Below the pieces are notes generated by a model. That model was not told where the DNA came from. It searched no databases and saw nothing but the letters and a program-made list of their open reading frames with translations. From BOG-908 sp965198915 (GTDB lineage Bacteria; Pseudomonadota; Alphaproteobacteria; Acetobacterales; Acetobacteraceae): DNA of 64,000 nt. How positions within the stretch are numbered: position 1 is the first letter of the stretch; every line of letters starts with the position of its first letter. A program made the position numbers and the translations under genes. Positions 16,829 through 25,653 of the stretch are shown here, piece after piece. The stretch covers positions 806,001 to 870,000 of the forward strand of contig CBDAQC010000002.1 in the NCBI GenBank assembly GCA_965198915.1, written 5' to 3'.

Positions 16829-19639
16829 TTGAGCGACACGACAGACGACCCAGAAGGCCCGGCGCCGGGCAGCCCGGGCGACACCCAGCCTGTCACGCTG
16901 GAGGAGGAGATGGAACGCTCCTACCTCGCCTATGCCATGTCCGTGATCGTCAGCCGCGCGTTGCCTGACGCGCGCGACGGGCTGAAGCCGGTGCACCGGC
17001 GCATACTCTACGGCATGAACGAGGCCGGCTACACGCCGGACAAGCCGTACCGCAAATCCGCCAAGATCGTGGGCGACGTGATGGGCAGCTACCACCCGCA
17101 TGGCGACAGCTCGATCTACGACGCGGCCGTGCGCATGGCGCAACCGTTCAGCATACGCCTGCCGCTGATAGACGGGCAGGGCAACTTCGGCAGTGTGGAC
17201 GGCGACCCGCCTGCGGCGATGCGCTACACGGAGATGCGGCTGTCGCCCGCCGGCATGTTCATGCTGACGGACATCGACAAGGACACCGTCGATTTCCAGC
17301 CGAACTACGACGAGAGCACGCAGGAGCCGGTGGTCCTGCCGGCATCCTACCCCACGCTGCTGATCAACGGGGCCGAGGGCATTGCTGTCGGCATGGCCAC
17401 GCGCATCCCGCCGCACAATCCCGGCGAGATCATCGACGCGGCGCTGGCGCTGATCGCCGACCCGGCGACCAGCCTGGACGACCTGATGGCCATCGTGCCG
17501 GCACCGGACTTCCCCACCGGCGGGCTGATCATCGGACGCGCGGGCATACGCAGCGCGTTCGAGACCGGCCGCGGCAGCCTGATCCTGCGCGCCCGCTGCG
17601 AGTTCGAGGAGGTACGCAAGGATCGCCAGGCGATCATCATCACCGAACTGCCGTACCAGGTGAACAAGGCCACCCTGCAGGAACGCATCGCCGAGCTGGT
17701 GCGCGCCAAGCAGATAGAGGGCATTGCCGACATACGCGACGAGAGCGACCGCCAGGGCATGCGCGTGGTGATCGAGCTGAAGCGTGACGCCACAGGCGAG
17801 GTGGTGCTGAACCAGCTGTTCCGCTTCACCAACATGCAGATCAGCTTTGCCGCCAACATGCTGGCGCTGGACCGCGGCCGGCCGCGCACGATGGGTCTGC
17901 GCGACCTGCTGATGTGCTTCGTGGATTTCCGCGAGGAGGTGATCCTCCGCCGCAGCCGCTACGAACTTTCCAAGGCACGCGAGCGCGCGCATCTGCTGGT
18001 CGGCCTGTCGATCGCGGTTGCCAACATAGACGAGGTGATACGCCTGATACGCGCGAGTCCCGACGCCGCGGCCGCGCGCACGGCGCTTATGGCGCGCGAC
18101 TGGCCGGCCGGCGACGTGGCCGCCCTGCTGGCGCTGATCGACGACAGCGGTAACATTATCGTTGAGGACCACGTGCGCCTGACCGAGACGCAGGCGCGCG
18201 GCATACTGGAACTGCGACTGCAGCGCCTCACCGGCCTGGAATCCGAGAAGATCACCGCCGAGCTGCGCGAAGTGGCCGAGCGCATCGGCACGCTGCTGGA
18301 GATCATCGCCAGCCGGCCGCGCCGGATGGAGGTGATGCGCGACGAGCTGATACGCGTGCGTGGCGAGATCGCGACACCGCGCTTGTCGGCGATCGTGGAT
18401 CACGCCGCCGACCAGGACGACGAGAGCCTGATCGAGCCCGGCCAGATGGTGGTGACCATCACCCGTGACGGCTTCATCAAGCGCACGCCGCTCGAGACCT
18501 ACCGCGCGCAGAACCGCGGCGGCCGCGGCCGCATGGGGGCCGGCACGCGCGGTGACGACATCGTGGCGCGCAGTTTTAACGCGCACACGCATCAGTGGGT
18601 GCTGTTCTTCTCGACAGGCGGCAAGGCGTTCCGGGAAAAGGTGTGGCGCCTGCCGGAAGCCGCCCCTACCGCCAAGGGCCGCGCGCTGGTCAATTTGCTG
18701 CCGGAGCTGGGATCGGACCAGATCACCACCGTGCTGCCGCTGCCGCAGGACGAGAGCCTGTGGGAGGCGCTGCATCTGGTGTTCGCCACCTCCAGCGGCA
18801 CCGTCCGGCGCAACCGGCTGTCCGATTTCGGCCGCATACGCACCAGCGGCCTGATTGCCATGAAGCTGGACGAGGGCGACCACCTGATAGGTGTCGCCAC
18901 CTGCCGGGACGGTGACGACGTGTTCCTGGCCACCCGCCTGGGCCGCTGCATACGTTTCCAGATCACTGACGACACGCTGCGCGTGTTCTCCGGCCGCGAA
19001 TCGGCCGGCGTGCGCGGCATACGGCTGGTGCGCGGCGACGAGGTGAACAGCCTGGCCGTGCTGCGCCACGTGGATGCCAGCAACAGCGAGCGCGCGAGCT
19101 TCCTCAAGGCGATCGCCGCGCGCCGGCGCAATGCCGGGTTCGAGGAGGAGGCGGCCGAGGTGCTGGCCGAGCCGGTCTCCGAGACTGCCACGGAGGCCGA
19201 CGAGGAGCAGACGGCCGACCTGAACCTGTCCTATGACCGGATTGCCGAGATGGAAGCGGCCGAGGAGATACTGCTGACCGTCACCAATGGCGGCTTCGGC
19301 AAGCGCAGCTCCGCCTATGACTACCGGGTGACCGGAAGGGGCGGGCAGGGGATCACCAACATCATGCTGGCGCCGCGCAACGGCACCGCCGTTGTGGCGA
19401 CCTTGCCGGTGCGCCGTGGTGACGACGTGATGCTGGTGACCGATGCCGGCCGGCTGATACGCGTGCCGGCCGACCAGGTGCGCATCACCGCCCGTCAGAC
19501 GATGGGTGTCACCCTCTTCCGCCTCAGCGAAGGCGAGCACATTACTAGCATATTCCCTGTGCTGGACGTGCCGGCTGTCGCCGGCGACGAACCGGAAGCC
19601 GAGCAGGAGCAGCCCGGGCCGGAGCAGATTGATGGCTGA
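16829..19639 (+). CDS. gyrA: DNA gyrase subunit A
   Basis: GyrA (936 residues, TTG start) cuts and rejoins DNA to introduce negative supercoils with GyrB. The catalytic tyrosine is Y133 in AAMRYTEMRLS. The quinolone-determining region reads HPHGDSSIYD, with Ser94 and Asp98 at the positions of E. coli Ser83 and Asp87, so no classical resistance change is present. QNRGGRGRMG is the GyrA box, which argues for gyrase rather than topoisomerase IV. Six C-terminal pinwheel blades follow. An acidic insert near residues 770-800 is longer than usual. It overlaps coaD by 8 nt. Confidence 0.95.
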   Translation: MSDTTDDPEGPAPGSPGDTQPVTLEEEMERSYLAYAMSVIVSRALPDARDGLKPVHRRILYGMNEAGYTPDKPYRKSAKIVGDVMGSYHPHGDSSIYDAAVRMAQPFSIRLPLIDGQGNFGSVDGDPPAAMRYTEMRLSPAGMFMLTDIDKDTVDFQPNYDESTQEPVVLPASYPTLLINGAEGIAVGMATRIPPHNPGEIIDAALALIADPATSLDDLMAIVPAPDFPTGGLIIGRAGIRSAFETGRGSLILRARCEFEEVRKDRQAIIITELPYQVNKATLQERIAELVRAKQIEGIADIRDESDRQGMRVVIELKRDATGEVVLNQLFRFTNMQISFAANMLALDRGRPRTMGLRDLLMCFVDFREEVILRRSRYELSKARERAHLLVGLSIAVANIDEVIRLIRASPDAAAARTALMARDWPAGDVAALLALIDDSGNIIVEDHVRLTETQARGILELRLQRLTGLESEKITAELREVAERIGTLLEIIASRPRRMEVMRDELIRVRGEIATPRLSAIVDHAADQDDESLIEPGQMVVTITRDGFIKRTPLETYRAQNRGGRGRMGAGTRGDDIVARSFNAHTHQWVLFFSTGGKAFREKVWRLPEAAPTAKGRALVNLLPELGSDQITTVLPLPQDESLWEALHLVFATSSGTVRRNRLSDFGRIRTSGLIAMKLDEGDHLIGVATCRDGDDVFLATRLGRCIRFQITDDTLRVFSGRESAGVRGIRLVRGDEVNSLAVLRHVDASNSERASFLKAIAARRRNAGFEEEAAEVLAEPVSETATEADEEQTADLNLSYDRIAEMEAAEEILLTVTNGGFGKRSSAYDYRVTGRGGQGITNIMLAPRNGTAVVATLPVRRGDDVMLVTDAGRLIRVPADQVRITARQTMGVTLFRLSEGEHITSIFPVLDVPAVAGDEPEAEQEQPGPEQIDG

Positions 19640-20162
19640 CCGGGTGGGCATCTATCCCGGCACGTTCGACCCGGTGACCAACGGCCACCTGGACATCATC
19701 AGCCGGGCGGCCCGGCTGGTTGACCGCTTGGTGGTGGGCGTCGCCGAGAACATCGGCAAGGGCCCACTGTTCGGGCTGGAGGAGCGAGTGGAGCTGGTGC
19801 GCGAGGAGTGCGCGCCGATCGCGGACAGAACCGGCACCGTAATCGACGTGGTCAGCTTCGGCACGCTGCTCATCGGCTTCGCCCGCCAGTATGGCGCCAC
19901 GATGCTGATACGCGGCCTGCGCGCGGTCAGCGATTTCGATTACGAGTTCCAGATGGCCGGCATGAATTACCGCCTGGACCCGCAGATCGAGACGGTGTTC
20001 CTGATGGCGAGCGAGCACCACCAGTTCATCTCGTCGCGCTTCGTCAAGGAAATCGCCCGGCTGGGCGGCGATGTTTCAAGTTTCGTGCCGAAACTGACTT
20101 TGCAGCGCACGCTGGTTCGCGTGGGCGCGCACACTGGAAAGGGAGAGACGGAAAATGTTTAG
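19632..20162 (+). CDS. coaD: Phosphopantetheine adenylyltransferase
   Basis: CoaD (176 residues) adenylates 4'-phosphopantetheine in the penultimate step of coenzyme A synthesis. IYPGTFDPVTNGHLDII is the nucleotidyltransferase (T/H)xGH region. IRGLRAVSDFDYEFQMAGMN and the ISSRFVKEIARLGGDVSSFVP end are typical. The start lies inside the last codons of gyrA and the stop lies inside ppiA, so gyrA-coaD-ppiA is a tightly coupled operon. Confidence 0.97.
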   Translation: MADRVGIYPGTFDPVTNGHLDIISRAARLVDRLVVGVAENIGKGPLFGLEERVELVREECAPIADRTGTVIDVVSFGTLLIGFARQYGATMLIRGLRAVSDFDYEFQMAGMNYRLDPQIETVFLMASEHHQFISSRFVKEIARLGGDVSSFVPKLTLQRTLVRVGAHTGKGETENV

Positions 20163-20742
20163 ACGTGGAGTACTCGGCCTGTTGGCCGCCGGGCTGATCG
20201 CAGGGGGTGCGGCTTATGCACAGTCCGAAGCCGACGTGCCTGCCGCGCCGCCTGCGAAGCTGGACCCGCAGAATACCGTATATCTGGATCTGAACACCGG
20301 CCGCGTGGTGATCAGGTTGCGTCCTGACCTGGCACCCAAGCATGTGGAGCGCGTGAAGCTGCTGTGCCGCGAGCATTTCTACGATAACACGCCGTTCCAC
20401 CGCGTGATCGAAGGTTTCATGGCGCAGGGCGGCGACCCGACCGGCACCGGCGAGGGCGGCAGCAAATATCCCAACGTGCCTGCGGAATTCAGCAACACGG
20501 CGCATTTCCTGCGCGGCACGGTGGGTGCCGCGCGCTCCGGCGATCCTGACAGTGCGAACAGCCAGTTTTTCATCATGTTCGCACCCGGCGCCAGCCTGGA
20601 TGGACAGTACACCATCTGGGGCAACGTGGTATCCGGCATGGAATTCGTGGACAAGATCAAGCGCGGCAACCCGGACGAAAACGGGAAAGTCGACGGGCCG
20701 GATCGCATTGTGAAGATGCGGCTGGCGGCGGACGAGAAGTAA
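20155..20742 (+). CDS. ppiA: Exported cyclophilin-type peptidyl-prolyl isomerase
   Basis: A protein of 195 residues with a signal peptide (GLLAAGLIAGGAAYA, then Q) that sends it to the periplasm, where it should speed cis-trans proline isomerisation. The cyclophilin core shows FYDNTPFHRVIEGFMAQGGD (active-site Arg and Phe), RGTVGAAR, NSQFFIMF and YTIWGNVVSGM. The start overlaps coaD by 8 nt. The next gene is a cytoplasmic paralogue, with a repeat element between them. Confidence 0.94.
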   Translation: MFRRGVLGLLAAGLIAGGAAYAQSEADVPAAPPAKLDPQNTVYLDLNTGRVVIRLRPDLAPKHVERVKLLCREHFYDNTPFHRVIEGFMAQGGDPTGTGEGGSKYPNVPAEFSNTAHFLRGTVGAARSGDPDSANSQFFIMFAPGASLDGQYTIWGNVVSGMEFVDKIKRGNPDENGKVDGPDRIVKMRLAADEK

Positions 20743-20896
20743 GGAAGGCAAGGCCTTCTTTTCTGAAGAAAAAGAGCGAAAGACTTTTGTCTCTCCGCCT
20801 GCACGGGCGCTGCGTCTGCTTCGGCAAATGCGTGAATGGCAGGACAGGCAATGCCGTCAAGGCAGGCGGGTAAATCAAGGTTTTCTTGCTTCCTCG
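20743..20896. repeat. Dispersed hairpin element with a truncated right arm
   Basis: The left arm (20743-20788) begins directly after the ppiA stop. The GC-rich spacer with CGCCTGCAC and GGCAGGCGG is complete. The right arm is reduced to TTTTCTTGCTTCCTCGCC (about 20878-20896) without its hairpin. It splits the two cyclophilin genes. Confidence 0.75.
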
Positions 20897-20918
20897 CCCA
20901 ACCCAAGGAGCTAACAAA

Positions 20919-21416
20919 TTGGCAGACCCAGAAAACACCCTGCACCTGCACCTGAAATCGGGCCGCGTCGTCATCGAACTGAAGCCCGACCTGGCCCCGA
21001 AACACGTGGAGCGCGTGAAGATGCTGGCGCGCGAGGGCTTCTATGACGGAACGCCGTTTCACCGCGTGATCGAAGGCTTCATGGCGCAGGGCGGCGACCC
21101 TACCGGCACCGGCACCAGCGGCAGCAAATACGGCAATCTTCCCGCGGAGTTCAGCAGGTCCGCCAAATTCGTGCGCGGCACGGTGGGCGCGGCGCGCACT
21201 GGCGATCCGAACAGCGCCAACAGCCAGTTCTACATCATGTTCGCGCCGGCGCCGCATCTGGATGGGCAGTACACCATCTGGGGCCAGGTGACCGAGGGCA
21301 TGGAGCACGTGGACCAGATCAAGCGCGGCAGCGGCGGCGGCGGCACGGTCAGCAATCCGGACCGGATCGTGAAGGCGCATCTTGCGTCCGATGCGCCTGC
21401 GGAAGAGAGCAAGTAG
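20919..21416 (+). CDS. ppiB: Cytoplasmic cyclophilin-type peptidyl-prolyl isomerase
   Basis: A protein of 165 residues. The start is taken as TTG at 20919 because AAGGAG sits 8 nt upstream; an ATG at 20886 lies within the degenerate repeat arm. It lacks a signal peptide. Its core, FYDGTPFHRVIEGFMAQGGD through NSQFYIMF and YTIWGQVTEGM, is nearly the same as that of the preceding exported paralogue, so the pair arose by tandem duplication with one copy relocated to the periplasm. Confidence 0.93.
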   Translation: MADPENTLHLHLKSGRVVIELKPDLAPKHVERVKMLAREGFYDGTPFHRVIEGFMAQGGDPTGTGTSGSKYGNLPAEFSRSAKFVRGTVGAARTGDPNSANSQFYIMFAPAPHLDGQYTIWGQVTEGMEHVDQIKRGSGGGGTVSNPDRIVKAHLASDAPAEESK

Positions 21417-21598
21417 GGCAACGGCCGCATCTCCCCGCATTTGCAGCAGCCTGGCGCCTCACGGGCCTGCGTATCGCTGCGGATGCGGAGGAGCAGTGGG
21501 ACTTGTCATCTTCCCGCAGAAAGGGGTCGCCGGCTGCTTCCTCGCGCTCCTGCGCAGGCTTGACCAATCGCCGGCAAAGCCCTTTTAGATGACGGAGC

Positions 21599-21674
21599 GA
21601 GCCTGTAGCTCAGTCGGTAGAGCACGAGACTTTTAATCTTGGGGTCGTGGGTTCGATTCCCACCGGGCTCACCA
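21599..21674 (+). tRNA. tRNA-Lys (UUU)
   Basis: The cloverleaf folds fully. The acceptor stem is GAGCCTG/CGGGCTC, the anticodon stem is CGAGA/TCTTG around loop CTTTTAA with anticodon TTT at 21632-21634, and the T-arm is GTGGG-TTCGATT-CCCAC. The terminal CCA is encoded. No intron is seen. Confidence 0.97.
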
Positions 21675-21702
21675 AATACATATCCGGCAGCAGGAGCACA
21701 TC

Positions 21703-22131
21703 ATGGGTAGCCGCCTGTTCCGAACCGCGGTTCTGGCCGTCTCCGTAGCCGCCATGCCGCCCGCTTTCGCCGATGTCGTGAAGTTCCACGCGGATCTGGT
21801 TCCGGGCAAGGAAGTACCGCCGGTGCAGGACGCAGGCTCCGGCGCCGCGGAGGCGACGCTCGACACGGCGTCCCATGTCCTGACCTACGATCTGACGTTC
21901 GGCGGCTTCACCGCGCCTGTGACGATGGCGCACTTCCACGGACCGGCGGCCGAGGGCGTGAACGCCGGCGTAGTCGTTCCGCTCGGCACCAACCCGGCCA
22001 GTCCGCTGCACGGGACGGTGACGCTGACGCCCGGGCAGCAGGCGCAGCTTCTGGGCGGGCTGTGGTACGCCAATCTGCACACGACCGCCCACCCGAAGGG
22101 CGCGGCACGCGGACAGATGCTGAAGCAATAG
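21703..22131 (+). CDS. Exported CHRD-domain protein
   Basis: A protein of 142 residues with a signal peptide (AVLAVSVAAMPPAFA). AGGAG precedes the ATG. The mature part is a single CHRD domain: FHADLVPGKEVPPVQ, ATLDTASHVLTYDLTFGGF, MAHFHGPA and LWYANLHTTAHPKGAARGQ. These domains occur in chordin and in many secreted bacterial proteins, and the conserved His residues suggest ligand or metal binding. The exact function is unknown. It lies just after tRNA-Lys, converging with the glycan cluster. Confidence 0.9.
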   Translation: MGSRLFRTAVLAVSVAAMPPAFADVVKFHADLVPGKEVPPVQDAGSGAAEATLDTASHVLTYDLTFGGFTAPVTMAHFHGPAAEGVNAGVVVPLGTNPASPLHGTVTLTPGQQAQLLGGLWYANLHTTAHPKGAARGQMLKQ

Positions 22132-22156
22132 GCGTTTGACGGCGTCGGTAGGCGCT

Positions 22157-23284
22157 TCAGGAATAACCAGCCGGCGCCGATGCGGGCCGGAGCAGGTTCC
22201 TGCTCCTGTTTTTCGGCCCCGGCGTGCAGGCCTGCGTGGCCGTAACCGTTGCCTCCAGCGTGGCCGCCCGGTGATCGGCCGTATGGGACGCCAAGATGCG
22301 CGTACGGGCGGCATGGCCCAGGTCGCGGCGGCGCGGCTCCGTCCACCCCAGCGTCTCCAGCACCTGGGCGGGCGTCTCCGCTACGATGATTTCCCGCCCG
22401 ATGCTCAGGAAATCCCCCAGGCCGGGCCAGAAATCGCTGATGATCGGCGTGGCGCACGCCGCCGCCTCGAACAGGCGGACGCTTGGGCTGTAGCCGGCGG
22501 CCACCATATCCGCGCGGGTGACGTTCAGTGTCCAGGCGAGGCTGTTGTAGAAGCCCGCATGCTCGCTGGGCGGCAGGTGCTCCAGCCGGTCCACGTTCTC
22601 CGGCCAGTCGATGTCGTCGGGGTATTGCGGCCCGGCCACCACGAAGCGCCAGGCTGGCGCGCGCCGCGCCGGCTCGATCAGCAGCCGCTCCAGCGTCGGC
22701 TGCCGGTCCGGGCTGTAAGTCCCCAAATAGCCCAGATGCCAGCGCGGCGAACCGGGCTGCGGCGCCGGCGCATATAAAGCCGGATCGACCGCACAGAACA
22801 GCGCGTGCGCAGCGCGTGCGCCGTACCGCGTTTCGAGCAGGCGGAGCGTGGGCCCGCCGGTGAAGGAGAAGTACAGGTCGTAGAGTGGGATGGTATCCGG
22901 CGACACATAGGCGTGTTCGCCGCGGGCAAGAGCAGCGAGGGTCACCGGCGTGTCGATGTCGTAGAACGCAAGCAGCCTGGCCCAGGGCCGTACCAGCTCG
23001 GCCACGGCCACGCCGTCCACCACGTAGCTGCCGATCATTACCAGATCCGCGGCCGCGATCTCCGCCCGCCAGCGGGTGAGGTCGGCCGGGTGGTCGTAGA
23101 AGGCGAGGCGGCAGAAATCAGGGTCCGGCAGGTCCCGGTGGTCGGCGTACCACGGCCGGTCGCATTCGAGGAACAGGATGTCGTGGCCGCGTGCGGACAG
23201 CGCGCGCAGCAGGGCGCGGTAGGTGGTGGCGTGGCCGTTGCCCCAGGAGGAGGACAGGGACAGGCCGATGACGACTACGCGCAT
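22157..23284 (-). CDS. CgeB-type glycosyltransferase, copy 1
   Basis: A GT-B protein of 375 residues. It starts at the ATG at 23284 directly beside a repeat arm. It opens with IGLSLSSSWGNGHATTYRALLRAL and carries the C-terminal donor-site segment YSPSVRLFEAAACATPIISD, typical of the CgeB (DUF3880/Glyco_trans_1_2) group. It should transfer a sugar from a nucleotide sugar in the cytoplasm. It is the last gene of the leftward glycan cluster, cut off from the next by a repeat element. It resembles the two other CgeB-type genes upstream, so the three probably arose by duplication. Confidence 0.88.
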   Translation of the reverse strand: MRVVVIGLSLSSSWGNGHATTYRALLRALSARGHDILFLECDRPWYADHRDLPDPDFCRLAFYDHPADLTRWRAEIAAADLVMIGSYVVDGVAVAELVRPWARLLAFYDIDTPVTLAALARGEHAYVSPDTIPLYDLYFSFTGGPTLRLLETRYGARAAHALFCAVDPALYAPAPQPGSPRWHLGYLGTYSPDRQPTLERLLIEPARRAPAWRFVVAGPQYPDDIDWPENVDRLEHLPPSEHAGFYNSLAWTLNVTRADMVAAGYSPSVRLFEAAACATPIISDFWPGLGDFLSIGREIIVAETPAQVLETLGWTEPRRRDLGHAARTRILASHTADHRAATLEATVTATQACTPGPKNRSRNLLRPASAPAGYS

Positions 23285-23469
23285 GAAGTAAGGCAAGGCC
23301 TTCTTTTTTGAAAAAAAGAAACAAAAAATTTTTGCTCCTCCGCCTGCACCAAGGTGCGCGCAGGTTCCGCCATCACGCGTGTTGGCAGAACCTGCGCGCA
23401 CCTTGGTGCAGGCGGGGAGATAAAAGTTTTTTGCTTCTTTTTTTCAAAAAAGAAGGCCTTGCTTCCTCC
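23285..23469. repeat. Dispersed hairpin element, the most symmetrical copy
   Basis: The left arm (23285-23336) and right arm (23422-23469) are near-perfect inverted copies. The spacer holds a perfect inverted repeat with 27-bp arms, 23341-23367 and 23388-23414, separated by 20 bp. The whole 185 bp can therefore fold into one long cruciform. It sits between two CgeB genes, and its left end touches the ATG of copy 1. Confidence 0.93.
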
Positions 23470-23471
23470 CC

Positions 23472-24548
23472 TCACGCCGCGACAAACCCCGCCGTAAGCA
23501 ACGCATGCACCCGCGCCGCCCGCTGCGTGTACGTATGCTCCGCCAGGCACCGCGCCATCGCCGCCGCGCCGATCGCCCGGGCTCGTGCCGGCGTAAGTGC
23601 CGCCAGGTGTTCCGCCACATCCTGTCCGTCGCGCGCCACGAGTATCTCGCTGTCTGGCTGCAGGAACTGCTCGATCCCCTCCCAGGCGTCGGTGATCAGG
23701 CAGGCGCCGGCGCCGGCCGCCTCGAACACCCGCGTGGCGGGCGAGAAGCCGACCGCCGCCATGCTGTCGCGCGCCACGTTCAGCACCGCCAGGGCGGAGC
23801 AGTTCAGCGCATTATGCGCGGCTGTCGGCACATGGCCGATCCGCGTGACGTTGGCAGGCATGTCCTTGTCCGCCCAACCGGAGCCGCCAAGCAGGAAGCG
23901 CCGGTCAGGCAGGCTGGCGGCAGGCGCCAGGAAAAACGCCTCGACGCGCGCCTCGCGATCCGGCAGCCGGTTGGCCAGGAACCCGAGATCGGTGGCGTAG
24001 GCCGGGTCGGGCGGCACCGGATGGTGGGTGGCCGGGTCCAGCCCGTTATAGATCGGCACGCAGCGCCTGGCGCCGAGCATTTCGTAGGCGGCCACCACCG
24101 GCGGGCCGCCGCCATAGGTCAGCACCAGATCGAATTCCGGCAGCCGGCGGCTGAGCACGTGGCCGGGGTCGGCGCGCAGGGCGGCCAGCGTGGCCGGCGC
24201 GTCCACGTCCCAGAAGATGCGCAGCGCATGGCGGCCGGCTTGCTGCAGCACGCCTGCCACTAGTTCGTCATCGAACACGCCCACGCCGCTGGCCTTGACC
24301 ACGGCGTCTGCCTGGCCGGCTTGCGCCAGCACCGACTCCAGCCCGGCCTGCGTCGCGGGATAGACGACGACGCGGGCCCAGTCGGGCGGGTTGATATCGC
24401 GGTGCGCCTGGCGGTCAAACGCGTCCGGCTCGTAGAAGGTGATCTGGTGGCCATGCGCGGCCAGCGCCTGCAGCAGGCCGCGGTAATAAGTGGCGGCTCC
24501 GTTCCAGTAGCTGCTGAGCAGGCTGGACCCGTAGAACGCGATGCGCAT
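23472..24548 (-). CDS. CgeB-type glycosyltransferase, copy 2
   Basis: A protein of 358 residues. It opens with MRIAFYGSSLLSSYWNGAAT and has the C-terminal donor-site segment GFSPATRVFEAAGAGACLITD and the DGQDVAEHLAAL ending typical of CgeB-like GT-B enzymes. Its start overlaps the stop of copy 3 (TGATG), so the two are coupled. Acceptor and sugar are unknown. Similarity to copies 1 and 3 is clear at both ends and weak in the middle, consistent with different acceptors. Confidence 0.88.
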   Translation of the reverse strand: MRIAFYGSSLLSSYWNGAATYYRGLLQALAAHGHQITFYEPDAFDRQAHRDINPPDWARVVVYPATQAGLESVLAQAGQADAVVKASGVGVFDDELVAGVLQQAGRHALRIFWDVDAPATLAALRADPGHVLSRRLPEFDLVLTYGGGPPVVAAYEMLGARRCVPIYNGLDPATHHPVPPDPAYATDLGFLANRLPDREARVEAFFLAPAASLPDRRFLLGGSGWADKDMPANVTRIGHVPTAAHNALNCSALAVLNVARDSMAAVGFSPATRVFEAAGAGACLITDAWEGIEQFLQPDSEILVARDGQDVAEHLAALTPARARAIGAAAMARCLAEHTYTQRAARVHALLTAGFVAA

Positions 24549-25648
24549 CAGGCGGCTTCCCTGGCCGGTGCCAGGCCGGACGCGATACGCAGCAACTCGT
24601 CCACGCGTATGTCGCAGCTATGGTGGGCGCGGATACGCGCCAGGCCGCTGGCCGCGAGCGACGCGGCCAATGCAGGGTCGTGGGTCAAGGCGCGCATATG
24701 GGCTTGCATCTCCGTGCCGTCCCGCGCGGTCAGGTAATCCTCGCCTGGGCGGAACAAATGCTCGCTGTCCTGCCAGGGGGCGCTGATCAGCGGTATGCCA
24801 CAGGCGAGCGCCTCGAACACCCGGATGGTGGGAATACCGGGCAACGCCTCGGTATAGAAGCGCCGCGGCACGTGCACGGTGAACAAGTGCTCCGCAAAGG
24901 CGTCGGGCACGTCGGCATTGGCGATCCAGCCGTGGAAGCGCGCACCGTAGCGGGCGAGCAGGGCGAGCGCCTCGTCGGGGTAGCGCACGCCGTGCACGTC
25001 CAGCCGCACCGCCTCACGCTGCGCCGGCGCCAGCAGGAACGCCTCCAGCTCGGCGGTGCGTTCGCCGTCGCCCCAATTGCCCACCCAGATCGCACCGCTC
25101 CGGAGGCGTGGGGTCGCGGGCGGGTGGAACAGGGCGGTGTCGGCGGCTTCGTGCCAGACATGCACGCGTCCGGTCCAGCCCCAGGCTTCGTACACGCGGG
25201 CCAGCGTGGCGCCGAAGGCGAGCACGCCGTCATAGGCCGAGAGGTCGAACCGGCGTATCGCGTCCGGGTCGCTGACGGCGCGGTGATGGGTGTCGTGGAA
25301 CAGCAGGGTGAAGCGCCCGTGGCGGCGCGCGCGGCCGATGGCAGCGACCAGCGCCGGCTCGTTCCATTCGTGGACGATGACGAGGTCGGCGCCGTGCAGC
25401 GCCTCGTCCAGCTCCTGTTCACCGCCGAGAACTCGCGCGGTCAGGCTCGGGAAACGGGCGGCGAAGACGGCATGCGGGTCGGCACCGCTATCGGCCTGCA
25501 GGTTCTCGCGGCTCCAGCTCTGCGCCGGCTCGTAGGCCACCACGTCATGGCCGCGTCCGGCCAGCGCGCGCAGCACGCCGCGCAGAAAATGCGCGTTGCC
25601 GTGGTTCCAGCAGGAAACGAGGGAGTGGGTGAAGTAGACGATGCGCAT
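24548..25648 (-). CDS. CgeB-type glycosyltransferase, copy 3
   Basis: A protein of 366 residues starting at the ATG at 25648, 5 nt after the stop of the GT4 gene. MRIVYFTHSLVSCWNHGNAHF opens the acceptor domain. GIPTIRVFEALACGIPLISAPW is the donor-binding region and FRPGEDYLTARDG follows, as in the other copies. It shares a TGATG overlap with copy 2. Position in the operon suggests successive additions to one glycan. Confidence 0.88.
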   Translation of the reverse strand: MRIVYFTHSLVSCWNHGNAHFLRGVLRALAGRGHDVVAYEPAQSWSRENLQADSGADPHAVFAARFPSLTARVLGGEQELDEALHGADLVIVHEWNEPALVAAIGRARRHGRFTLLFHDTHHRAVSDPDAIRRFDLSAYDGVLAFGATLARVYEAWGWTGRVHVWHEAADTALFHPPATPRLRSGAIWVGNWGDGERTAELEAFLLAPAQREAVRLDVHGVRYPDEALALLARYGARFHGWIANADVPDAFAEHLFTVHVPRRFYTEALPGIPTIRVFEALACGIPLISAPWQDSEHLFRPGEDYLTARDGTEMQAHMRALTHDPALAASLAASGLARIRAHHSCDIRVDELLRIASGLAPAREAA

Positions 25649-25653
25649 AGGGG

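Noticed and set aside
16244..19651. A very long open frame on the minus strand opposite gyrA and the SPFH partner gene
   Set aside because: It is the mirror of high-GC coding sequence, His/Arg/Gln-rich with no domain, and lies exactly opposite genes with clear families.
23275..23550. Short frames encoding Phe/Lys-rich peptides within the repeat arms
   Set aside because: They follow the AT-rich hairpin sequence on either strand at every copy, so they are a by-product of the DNA repeat.
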